Positions 58,203-64,000 of a stretch of DNA of 64,000 bases are shown here, one piece after another. This DNA is from a virus. Within the stretch, counting starts at the first letter, position 1; each line of letters begins with the position of its first letter. The notes under the pieces are model-generated. The model was not told the DNA's origin. It did not search any database and was given only the letters and a program-made list of their open reading frames with translations. The position numbers and the translations under genes are program-made. The DNA lies in IMG/VR virus record IMGVR_UViG_3300036766_001793, positions 1 to 64,000 of that record, one strand, 5' to 3'.

Positions 58203-58278
58203 TTCTGCTGTCTCCTTGCTTGGCCGGTCGTCGACGACTGTTGTTCAGCAAGGGGACGGGGGCGGCCTACCGGTGTAT

Positions 58279-58482
58279 TCAGCCGAACGCCGAGGCGGCC
58301 AGGCACATCGGGGTGTGGCGGCCCCTGAGGGACCGCGCCCACTCCGCCTTGTCCCTACTGCCCCGCGGCGCCGGGACGAACCTTGGGCGCCTCGGCAGCG
58401 GGCGGCCGGTAAAGGACTCTTCGGTCACGATGTGCGCGATCTCGCCGTCCGTCAGGCCCATCTCTTTCAGATCCTTCAGCAT
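58279..58482 (-). CDS. Basic helical protein, 67 aa
   Basis: ATG at 58480-58482 (M6 of the longest frame; the first two ATGs overlap the -10 box TATGAT). MLKDLKEMGLTDGEIAHIVT EESFTGRPLPRRPRFV. Located right after the tRNA; function unknown. Confidence 0.5.
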   Translation of the reverse strand: MLKDLKEMGLTDGEIAHIVTEESFTGRPLPRRPRFVPAPRGSRDKAEWARSLRGRHTPMCLAASAFG

Positions 58483-58503
58483 GCCTGCCCCCATCATATC
58501 GTG

Positions 58504-58580
58504 TGGAGCGCGCGGGGGGACTCGAACCCCCGGCGGCGCGGGGTTGAAATCCCGCCGCTCTGCCCCTGAGCTACGCGCGC
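58504..58580 (-). tRNA. tRNA with encoded CCA and 8-nt anticodon loop (UUC, Glu, if one C is an error)
   Basis: Acceptor GCGCGCG/CGCGCGC pairs perfectly, D-arm GCTC...GAGC, T-arm GGGGG-TTCGAGT-CCCCC, discriminator T and CCA are all present. The anticodon stem GCGGG/CCCGC encloses ATTTCAAC, eight nt. If one C of the CCCC run is a homopolymer error the loop is ATTTCAA and the anticodon UUC (Glu). If genuine, the loop resembles +1 frameshift-suppressor tRNAs. A -10 box TAACAT ends exactly 6 nt before the 5' end, so the transcript may start at nucleotide 1. Confidence 0.85.
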
Positions 58581-58586
58581 GGTCCC

Positions 58587-58592
58587 ATGTTA
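58587..58592 (-). promoter_or_regulatory. -10 box TAACAT of the tRNA gene
   Basis: TAACAT lies 6 nt before the mature 5' end, the same spacing as the leaderless mRNAs. It overlaps the TAA stop of the gene ending at 58590. Confidence 0.6.
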
Positions 58593-58862
58593 CCGCGGCG
58601 CGCCGCCGTCGCGGAGCGCGCCCAGCCCGGAGGCGACCTCCAGGCCGCCTGCCTCCTCGGCGTCCGATATGAAGTTGTCCACGGAGCTGGACGCGGAGAT
58701 GGGGCCGCCCCCCGCCGCCTCGAGGGCGGCGCGGTAGTCGGCGACCGGGTCGCCGGTGGAGAACCTCGCGGGGGCGGCCCAGAGGTCCCTGGCCTCGGAG
58801 AGCTCCACGGCCCTGTACGTGCCGGGGTGGAACTCGTCGTAGTCTATCCCGATGATCTTCAT
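58590..58862 (-). CDS. Hypothetical protein, 90 aa
   Basis: ATG at 58860-58862 after GGGAGGAGAGGGAG, overlapping the Fic stop. MKIIGIDYDEFHPGTYRAVE LSEARDLWAAPARFSTG then a Ser/Ala-rich helical end. Transcribed with Fic, so a candidate cofactor or antidote, but it carries no antitoxin signature. Confidence 0.65.
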   Translation of the reverse strand: MKIIGIDYDEFHPGTYRAVELSEARDLWAAPARFSTGDPVADYRAALEAAGGGPISASSSVDNFISDAEEAGGLEVASGLGALRDGGAPR

Positions 58863-59401
58863 CTCCCTCTCCTCCCTGGTGGTCGCGCCGCGTTCTGCGC
58901 CTCCCACTCCTCGATGCTCCGGTAGTAGGCGAACCTGTCCTCGTACCGCACGGTGAGCCACCGGAGCCCCACGGTGAGCCTGAGGGCGTTCATCCACAGC
59001 CTCCCCGTCCTGCCGTTGCCGTCCCAGAAGGGGTGGACCCACTCCAGCCTGTGGTGCATGCCCCAGCACCACCCCTCCGGGTCCTCGGGCACGGCCGCCG
59101 CCGCCGCCGCGAGCAGGGCCGGGAACTCGCCCCTGACCTCGGCCGGGCCCATCTTCAGGCGGCCGCCGACCGACACGCCGACCTGCCTGAGCTCGCCCGG
59201 GAACTTCCCGGGCTGCGAGGCCATCAGCCTCCTGTGGATCCCCAGCGGGTCCAGCCACTCCTCCGGTCGGGCCGCTACGCCCCTGGCCACGGAGAGGTGG
59301 TCGTCGTACAGCGGGTGCCCCGGCGCGTCCGGCTCGCCCTCTATCCGGTTGGACTGGGCGACGAACTCGGCGAGGTCGGCGTCAGGCGTCTGTCTCTGCA
59401 T
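58859..59401 (-). CDS. Fic-family AMPylase/protein-modifying enzyme, 180 aa
   Basis: The Fic core HPFWDGNGRTGRLWMNALRL (HxFxDGNGRxxR complete; Pro for the usual Ala) lies at about 115-135. Near the N-terminus FVAQSNRIEGEP contains SxxxEG, the inhibitory helix motif of class II/III Fic proteins, so activity is probably autoinhibited until triggered. ATG at 59399-59401 lies 6 nt after TACGAT. It lies downstream of a GPRGG protein, in the same direction. The target is unknown; host translation or cell-division proteins are typical. Confidence 0.9.
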   Translation of the reverse strand: MQRQTPDADLAEFVAQSNRIEGEPDAPGHPLYDDHLSVARGVAARPEEWLDPLGIHRRLMASQPGKFPGELRQVGVSVGGRLKMGPAEVRGEFPALLAAAAAAVPEDPEGWCWGMHHRLEWVHPFWDGNGRTGRLWMNALRLTVGLRWLTVRYEDRFAYYRSIEEWEAQNAARPPGRRGR

Positions 59402-59407
59402 GCTGCC

Positions 59408-59413
59408 ATCGTA
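59408..59413 (-). promoter_or_regulatory. Leaderless -10 box TACGAT of the Fic gene
   Basis: TACGAT, 6 nt, ATG. Confidence 0.6.
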
Positions 59414-59429
59414 CCGTGGCGCCCGGCGC

Positions 59430-60539
59430 CTACCACACGTCCGGGATCCCGAGCGCCTCCGCGATGCTGGCCCTGCCGTGGGTCCTGTACGCGTTGACGA
59501 GTCCCGCCAGGCGGCCCTCCGCCTCCTCGGACCTCCCCCGGAGGCGGGCCGCCTCCCCCTGGGTGGTCGCCGCCAGCTCCGCGCGCTCCGCCGCCCCCAG
59601 GGCGCCCCTCAGCCTCCCGTACTCCGGGTCGCCCTCGGCCATCCGCCTCGCCACCCCGGCGGCCACCCGGCGCACCGCGGCCGGCAGCTCGCCGGCGACG
59701 AGGCCCTCCCTGCGGACTCCCGCCCCACGCAGCTCCCGGAGCGCCTCGTCGACGCCACCGGCCTCCCTGAGGTCCTCGAGCGCCCTGGCCGCCCTGTCCT
59801 CCCACCCGGCGGCGAACATGCCGCGGGCCCGCCGCGGCTCCGGGGTGCGGTCGGCCGCGCCCTGGTCGCGGGCCCAGTCGAGCATCCACCTGGCGGCCTG
59901 GGAGACAGCCTCGTCCGCCCCGGCGGCGTGCCCGCCGTACAGCAGCTCGGCGACCGGCCCGTTGTCGTGCGCCGCGGACATCGCCTGGTCTATAGCCAGG
60001 ACCTGCGACCTCCTGTCCCCGTGCGCCGAGGTCTCCAGGTCCCTGGTCACCTTCTCCAGGAGGGCGTTGAGCTCGGGCGACCTGCGGTAGAACGCGAAGA
60101 GGCGCTTGCGGGCCCGGCCCGCGAGGTCCTTGGCGAGCCTCCTGACCCCGTCGTCGCTCAGGTCGCTCACCCTCGAGTACTGGAGGATGCCGCCCGCCAT
60201 CTCGCGGACGTCCTGGGCCTCGAGCCGGCCCAGGCCCTCGGTGAACTCGTCCAGCCCGTGCCCGCTGGCCTGGCGGAACGCCTCGTCAGCGGTCGCCGGG
60301 GACGCCTCCTCCCCGGCCGCGGCGGTGCCACCGGTGCGCCTCCAGTAGCGCCCCCCGCGCGGCCCGGTCCACGTCGCCGCGCCGGCCGGGGGCCGGAACC
60401 TCTCGGGGTCGTAGTTCTTCCACTGGCCGTCGGCCTTGTAGATGGCCCACGACACGCGCTCGGCCATGTCCAGCCGCGCCCACATGGCCACCGCCGCCGA
60501 CAGCCTGAGGACCCTATCTACGCCCGTCACCAGTCCCAT
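59430..60539 (-). CDS. Large GPRGG-motif protein, 369 aa
   Basis: ATG at 60537-60539. Residues 30-66 (WAIYKADGQWKNYDPERFRP...TWTGPRGGRYWRR) contain the GPRGG motif. The remainder is mostly helical (LAKDLAGRARKRLFAFYRRS PELNALLEKVTRDLET; ELPAAVRRVAAGVARRMAEG) with an AHDNGPVAELLYGGHAAG patch. Length and helicity suit an internal head or ejection protein. It lies between the capsid gene and Fic, consistent with virion packaging, which is inferred. Confidence 0.65.
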   Translation of the reverse strand: MGLVTGVDRVLRLSAAVAMWARLDMAERVSWAIYKADGQWKNYDPERFRPPAGAATWTGPRGGRYWRRTGGTAAAGEEASPATADEAFRQASGHGLDEFTEGLGRLEAQDVREMAGGILQYSRVSDLSDDGVRRLAKDLAGRARKRLFAFYRRSPELNALLEKVTRDLETSAHGDRRSQVLAIDQAMSAAHDNGPVAELLYGGHAAGADEAVSQAARWMLDWARDQGAADRTPEPRRARGMFAAGWEDRAARALEDLREAGGVDEALRELRGAGVRREGLVAGELPAAVRRVAAGVARRMAEGDPEYGRLRGALGAAERAELAATTQGEAARLRGRSEEAEGRLAGLVNAYRTHGRASIAEALGIPDVW

Positions 60540-60546
60540 TCACCGT

Positions 60547-60552
60547 ATTCTA
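60547..60552 (-). promoter_or_regulatory. Leaderless -10 box TAGAAT
   Basis: TAGAAT, 7 nt, ATG of the GPRGG protein. Confidence 0.55.
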
Positions 60553-60690
60553 ACCAGGCGCCCGCGGCGTCGGGACCTCTCCGGGGACGGCGCCGTGCGC
60601 CGCGGACGCGGCGAGGAGCCCGGCCCGGCCGCGGAAGTGCTCGACGAGCCGGCGGGCCCGCGCGCCGGCCGTGGCGGCCGCCCCTGTCAC
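60550..60690 (-). CDS. 46-aa basic peptide
   Basis: GTG at 60688-60690 overlaps the upstream stop (GTGA). VTGAAATAGARARRLVEHFR GRAGLLAASAAHG is a basic helix. It ends beside the promoter of the GPRGG gene. Function unknown. Confidence 0.5.
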   Translation of the reverse strand: MTGAAATAGARARRLVEHFRGRAGLLAASAAHGAVPGEVPTPRAPG

Positions 60691-61082
60691 TGGCGGTGCC
60701 CCCTCAGGAAGGCCTCGGCCGACCCGGCGGTGCCGCCCTCCTCGAACGAGAGGCAGTACCCGTCGAACGTCAGCAGGCCGGCGCGCACCAGGGCGTCGAC
60801 GGCCCGCCCGAACTCGGCCGTGCCGAGCCAGCCGAGGCGGCCGACGACCCAGTCGGGCCCGAGGGCAGTCGGGTCGCCCTCGTCCCAGTCCTCCTCGGCG
60901 GCGAGCAGCGCGAGGGCGGCGTCCACCGACCCGAGCCTCGCGGCCGCGGCCGCGACGTCCGCGGCGGGGAGCTGGGCGAGCAGGTGCACCAGGGAGGCGG
61001 CGTCCGCCTCCTGGGCCTCGGTGAGCCCGGCCCAGCACGCCGGGTGGCCGCACTCGCAGCCCTGTTCGTCTTCCTCTGTCAT
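60687..61082 (-). CDS. Helical protein with Cys3 N-terminus, 131 aa
   Basis: ATG at 61080-61082, 6 nt after TATCCT. MTEEDEQGCECGHPACWAGL TEAQ has a small metal site. The rest is helical and includes VVGRLGWLGTAEFGRAVDAL VRAGLL, a winged-helix-like element. Function unknown. Confidence 0.65.
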   Translation of the reverse strand: MTEEDEQGCECGHPACWAGLTEAQEADAASLVHLLAQLPAADVAAAAARLGSVDAALALLAAEEDWDEGDPTALGPDWVVGRLGWLGTAEFGRAVDALVRAGLLTFDGYCLSFEEGGTAGSAEAFLRGHRQ

Positions 61083-61086
61083 GCCA

Positions 61087-61341
61087 CTAGGATACCGGGC
61101 TGCCTCCCGTCACATCGCCGTCCCACCGGGTCCGTGGCAGCCCAGGCCATCCCGTCGCCCTGTAGTAGTCCTCGAACGCTGCCAAAAGGAGCGGGAGATG
61201 GTCCAAGAATATCTCCGCCTCCGCTCTCGCGCTCTCGGCGCCCCACCGGATGATCCCCTCCTCCGTCTCGCCGCGCCTCAGGCGCCTCCTGACGTTGCCC
61301 TCGCTCAGGCCCGAGGCCTCGGCCAGCTCCGCCGCCGTCAC
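61087..61341 (-). CDS. Helix-turn-helix protein, 84 aa
   Basis: GTG at 61339-61341 overlaps the upstream stop. MTAAELAEASGLSEGNVRRR LRRGETEEGIIRWG is a well-formed HTH (AELAExSGLSExxVRRRL). The C-terminal half is helical (AEAEIFLDHLPLLLAAFEDY YRA). It probably regulates the downstream genes. Confidence 0.7.
   Translation of the reverse strand: MTAAELAEASGLSEGNVRRRLRRGETEEGIIRWGAESARAEAEIFLDHLPLLLAAFEDYYRATGWPGLPRTRWDGDVTGGSPVS
61089..61094 (-). promoter_or_regulatory. Leaderless -10 box TATCCT
   Basis: TATCCT, 6 nt, ATG. Confidence 0.45.
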
Positions 61342-61649
61342 GGCGCCGTCCCGCCGAGCCGTGCGCCCCTCTCTAGGAGTGGCGCCATCGCCACGTCGGG
61401 GTGGCGCGAGAGGCGGCCCACCGCATCCATAGGAACATTAGCGCACAGCGTCCGCCGCGACGCGGAGGACTCGGTAATTACGCCGGTGAGGCTCCATACG
61501 AGGTCTTCCACCGGGCGGAACCCCTCCATCCGCGGCCCCGGCTCAAGGTCGTCCCTAAGCCTAATCCCCACATCCGGGAACCATTTCAGCCTGGCCGCCA
61601 GCTCGGGGGAGACCCGATCGGTATCCGTCAGGTCGTAGTCGAGCGTCAT
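61338..61649 (-). CDS. Hypothetical protein, 103 aa
   Basis: ATG at 61647-61649 overlaps the HNH stop. MTLDYDLTDTDRVSPELAAR LKWFPDVGIRLRDD..., DLVWSLTGVITESSASRRTL CANVPMDAVGRLSRHPDVAM: alpha/beta. Function unknown. Confidence 0.65.
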   Translation of the reverse strand: MTLDYDLTDTDRVSPELAARLKWFPDVGIRLRDDLEPGPRMEGFRPVEDLVWSLTGVITESSASRRTLCANVPMDAVGRLSRHPDVAMAPLLERGARLGGTAP

Positions 61650-62353
61650 AGTGGCCCCCTTCTCGCCGTCAACATGCCGAGGTCGGAGGGCCACTCGTTC
61701 TTGCGGTGGCCGCCCAGGTGGCAGGGCGTGCACAGGGTCGCTAGGTTCCCGGGCTGGCAATCCCGCTTGTCGTAGTTCAGGTGGTGCGCGTGCGGGCTCC
61801 CGCCGCGGAGGTCCGCCCCGCACAGGGCGCACGCGTACCCGTCCCTCTCCCAGACCCTGCGCCGGGTCCTGGGCCACCCCGGCGGGTACGCCTGGCCCGC
61901 CGCCGGCGCCCTCCCGTGGGCCCGGCAGCACCCCTTGACCCTGGCGAGCGAGGGGGAGGTGACGATGACCGCGTCGCAGCCGGGGTAGTGGCAGGTGCGT
62001 GAGACAGACTGGTCCTTGTTGGGAGGTTTGGCTCCCTTCGGCCATTTCCAGCTCTTCCCTTTGGTCGTGCCGCCCGCCAGGCGTCTGGGGTCGTCCTCGG
62101 GCCATTTATGACCCAGAGTTGGGGTCTTGCCGGCCCTCTTCTCTCGCAGCTTTGACTTGGTCTCGTCGCTGTGGACGCCGCACCCGCACCCCTCCTGGCA
62201 CGGCTGGCGGCCGGCGGGCTCGATCCCGAGCCTCTTGAATGCGTAGCTCACAGCGGAGACAGAGCACCCGACCTCCTCTGCGACGTGCCTCAGGGGCTCC
62301 TCTGCCCTGGCGATGACCCAGTCCTGGTCTGCTAGCTGCGGATACCTTGGCAC
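61646..62353 (-). CDS. HNH endonuclease with HTH N-terminus, 235 aa
   Basis: Start taken as GTG at 62351-62353 (VPRYPQLADQDWV..., the usual opening of this family), 6 nt after TATCAT; an ATG at 62422 is possible. Residues 1-45 hold an HTH (LRHVAEEVGCSVSAVSYAFK RLGIEP). The C-terminal part has ERDGYACALCGADL, HAHHLNYDKRDCQPGNLATL CTPCH, the HNH catalytic site. It sits directly downstream of the capsid gene, a common place for homing-type nucleases. Confidence 0.85.
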   Translation of the reverse strand: MPRYPQLADQDWVIARAEEPLRHVAEEVGCSVSAVSYAFKRLGIEPAGRQPCQEGCGCGVHSDETKSKLREKRAGKTPTLGHKWPEDDPRRLAGGTTKGKSWKWPKGAKPPNKDQSVSRTCHYPGCDAVIVTSPSLARVKGCCRAHGRAPAAGQAYPPGWPRTRRRVWERDGYACALCGADLRGGSPHAHHLNYDKRDCQPGNLATLCTPCHLGGHRKNEWPSDLGMLTARRGPL

Positions 62354-62359
62354 GCTCAC

Positions 62360-62365
62360 ATGATA
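62360..62365 (-). promoter_or_regulatory. Leaderless -10 box TATCAT
   Basis: TATCAT, 6 nt, GTG of the HNH gene; this geometry decides the start. Confidence 0.6.
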
Positions 62366-62466
62366 CCGGATCCACCGACGGACAGGGTGCAGGAAGTAGC
62401 AAAGGCTCGCTCTGCGCTCCATTGATGTCAGTATTAGGTGTCTTTATTATTGGACCATGGATAGCA

Positions 62467-62492
62467 AGAGGCCCGCATCTCTGCGGGCCTCT
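62467..62492. terminator. 11-bp hairpin after the capsid gene
   Basis: AGAGGCCCGCA, loop TCTC, TGCGGGCCTCT; on the minus strand followed by TGCTATCC. Located 28 nt past the capsid stop. Confidence 0.75.
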
Positions 62493-62519
62493 GGTGGTCG
62501 TCGTTGCTGGCGCTTGGGA

Positions 62520-63938
62520 CTAGGTCAGGTTTAGCCCATCGGAAAGATCCGTGATCTTGCTCTGCTTGACGAAGTCGTAGCAGCGCAGCTGGAGACTCGT
62601 GAGAAATATGCCCTTTATCCCAAGCATATTGTTCTGCAGGTAGTCCCTCGACTCGAGGTACTGCGTGGTGAACAGCACCGGGAGCTCCAGGAACCTGGTG
62701 TCGAGGACGTACACGTTGGCGCCGCGCCTCGAGTCGCCGTTCGCGGCGAGCTGGTAGGAGGTGGCGGAGTCGAAGTCGTGGAAGAGCGGGATGCCCTTGT
62801 AGGTCGCTACCTGGAAGCCGGTCGGGTAGCCGAGGAGCGTGCCCTCCCCGCCCTGCTTCACCTGGAAGGTGCCCTCCCCGATGAAGTGCTGGTTGGCCTG
62901 CAGGATGGTGCCGAGCCGGGTGACCTGCTCGATGCCGGTGTAGATGAGGTCCGGCTCGCCGGCGTTGCGGCGGACGCTGTCGATGGCCTGGTCGATCATG
63001 CCGGTGCTGAGGTGCCTGAGGGCCCCCGCGCCCTGCGAGAAGACCTGGCTGGCGCTCCAGGCGGCCGGGTCGCGGTCGGCGGTGACCAGCGAGCCGTAGC
63101 CCGCGGCCTCGGCGCCGGAGAACCCGGTCCCGTTGACGTTCAGCCCCGTGACGTTCACGACGTCGTCGAGGGACGAGAGGCCCGCCCTCTGGCGGACGTA
63201 CAGGATGCGGTCGGTCGTGGTCGTCTGGTCGAACTGCAGCGTGGTGCTGAGGCCGCCGACGGTCACGACGATGTCCTGGGACTGGCCCGCCTCGCGGAGG
63301 ACGTCGCCCTCGGTGAGCCAGGAGGCGTCGACCACGGCGACGTTGTTGTTGGCGGCGGCGCCGGTGACGACGCGCTGGTTAGAGGACGCGACCAGCATCT
63401 GGTTGACCCTCTTGATGTGGTCGATCATCGCGGTCTCCTGGGCGACGGCGAGGGCGTCCCCGATGCCGCCTTCGAGCGTCCCGAGGAACTGGGCCAGCGC
63501 CGAGACGCCGAGGGAGGTCACGATGAAGACCGGCTGGACGTACACCGTCTGGAGCGTCGGGCTCGCGATGGTCGGCAGGGCGCCGATCTCGGAGACCGCC
63601 CTCGTCGAAGTGTTGCGGCCGGACCTGATCCTGTAACCAGTGGTGTTGCCCCACGCGACCTTGCGGATCAAGTTGAAGACGCGGGTCTGGCTGTTGAGCG
63701 AGTCCCACACCTTCGAGCCGAAGGTATTCGTGAAGAAGGACGTCCCGATGACCGGCGAGCCGGCGGAGGTGATGTCCTTGGAGAGGACCGAGCTGCCGGG
63801 CCCGAAGTACCCGTAGTTCAGATCGACCCCGCTGCCACCAGGGGTGCGCTGCAGCCAGTCGGCGATGCTGCGGGGCTGGTAGATGCCGGTCCCGAACCCG
63901 TCGGCCTTGGAAATCGTGGAAGCTGGAATTGACGTCAT
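62520..63938 (-). CDS. Major capsid protein (HK97-like), 472 aa
   Basis: ATG at 63936-63938 after GGAGAGCACACGAAA. N-arm rich in Ser/Thr/Gly, then TRVFNLIRKVAWGNTTGYRI RSGRNTSTRAVSEIGALPTI, a spine helix (GDALAVAQETAMIDHIKRVN QMLVASSNQ), and the C-terminal PLFHDFDSATSYQLAANGDS...NVYVLDTRFLELPVLFTTQY and KGIFLTSLQLRCYDFVKQSK, i.e. the P-domain/A-domain order of HK97-fold coat proteins. Size and position (first structural gene) fit. Confidence 0.85.
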   Translation of the reverse strand: MTSIPASTISKADGFGTGIYQPRSIADWLQRTPGGSGVDLNYGYFGPGSSVLSKDITSAGSPVIGTSFFTNTFGSKVWDSLNSQTRVFNLIRKVAWGNTTGYRIRSGRNTSTRAVSEIGALPTIASPTLQTVYVQPVFIVTSLGVSALAQFLGTLEGGIGDALAVAQETAMIDHIKRVNQMLVASSNQRVVTGAAANNNVAVVDASWLTEGDVLREAGQSQDIVVTVGGLSTTLQFDQTTTTDRILYVRQRAGLSSLDDVVNVTGLNVNGTGFSGAEAAGYGSLVTADRDPAAWSASQVFSQGAGALRHLSTGMIDQAIDSVRRNAGEPDLIYTGIEQVTRLGTILQANQHFIGEGTFQVKQGGEGTLLGYPTGFQVATYKGIPLFHDFDSATSYQLAANGDSRRGANVYVLDTRFLELPVLFTTQYLESRDYLQNNMLGIKGIFLTSLQLRCYDFVKQSKITDLSDGLNLT

Positions 63939-63970
63939 TTTCGTGTGCTCTCCTGCAGTCCCTGATGGGC

Positions 63971-64000
63971 TTAGATGACGCCAGCCGGCAGATCGCCGAG
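63971..64000 (-). CDS. C-terminal end of the gene upstream of the capsid gene (partial)
   Basis: The frame LGDLPAGVI followed by TAA enters from the window edge. LGDLPAGVI-type endings are common in small head-decoration or stabilisation proteins encoded just before capsid genes. Too short for certainty. Confidence 0.4.
   Translation of the reverse strand, partial: LGDLPAGVI

Noticed and set aside
58953-61253. A 766-codon open frame on the plus strand
   Set aside because: Runs antisense through Fic and GPRGG genes, whose motifs and codon bias are on the minus strand.
1-64000. Terminase, portal, DNA polymerase or other replication genes
   Set aside because: No such motifs were seen in any credible gene in this window; they presumably lie outside it.

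Overview
This window is a stretch of a very GC-rich (roughly 70%) tailed-bacteriophage genome or prophage. The evidence is a major capsid protein, a tail-tube protein, tail-assembly chaperones joined by a -1 ribosomal frameshift, a tape-measure-like protein, a tail hub, a 1766-residue tail lysin and a holin/amidase lysis pair. Peptidoglycan hydrolases (SLT, M23, amidase) and sigma-70-like promoters point to a bacterial host. Leaderless -10/ATG promoters and heavy AGG/GGG/CTC codon use would suit a high-GC actinobacterial or deinococcal-type host, but the host cannot be named from this sequence. The short tape measure (424 residues) implies a short siphovirus-like tail. Terminase, portal and protease genes are not seen and would lie past the right edge.

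Layout. 1-23.96 kb, minus strand: about 70 small, tightly packed genes, many encoding Cys-rich (zinc-ribbon-like) mini-proteins. Most short operons start from the same promoter/leader cassette (-35 CTGACA/CCGACG-like, about 17 bp, TACAAT, then a GGATCATCAAG-type leader). Recognisable genes are a CCA-adding/poly(A)-polymerase-family enzyme, an HNH nuclease, a papain-like protease, a HipA/PI3K-like kinase, a SWIM-finger protein and a DUF932 protein. 24.05-30.62 kb, plus strand: a divergent island of small genes with an HD-domain phosphohydrolase. 30.62-32.9 kb, minus: more small genes. 32.9-53.1 kb, minus: tail lysin, an accessory block containing an RNA ligase, tail and head-tail genes, and head-associated or fibre-like proteins. 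53.2-54.8 kb: DUF4326, HTH, phosphoribosyltransferase and SLOG genes. 54.9-56.6 kb: lysis. 56.8-62.4 kb: small genes, a tRNA, Fic, a large GPRGG protein and an HNH nuclease. 62.5-64 kb: major capsid protein. Transcription on the minus strand runs right to left, so the biological order is capsid, Fic/GPRGG region, lysis, head-tail, tail, lysin, accessory genes.

Main points of interest. (1) A GPRGG motif occurs in three otherwise different proteins, each next to a protein-modifying enzyme: kinase, papain-like protease, Fic. (2) More than 25 promoter/leader cassettes are near-identical over about 24 bp. (3) About ten promoters place the -10 box exactly 6-8 nt before the start codon, or before the tRNA 5' end, implying leaderless transcripts. 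(4) Five copies of a GTAACNNNNGTTAC-type palindrome lie at 21.6 and 23.2-23.3 kb, four of them within 150 bp. (5) At least a dozen genes are interrupted by single-base differences in G/C runs, which looks like uncorrected homopolymer error; affected genes are annotated with the implied correction.
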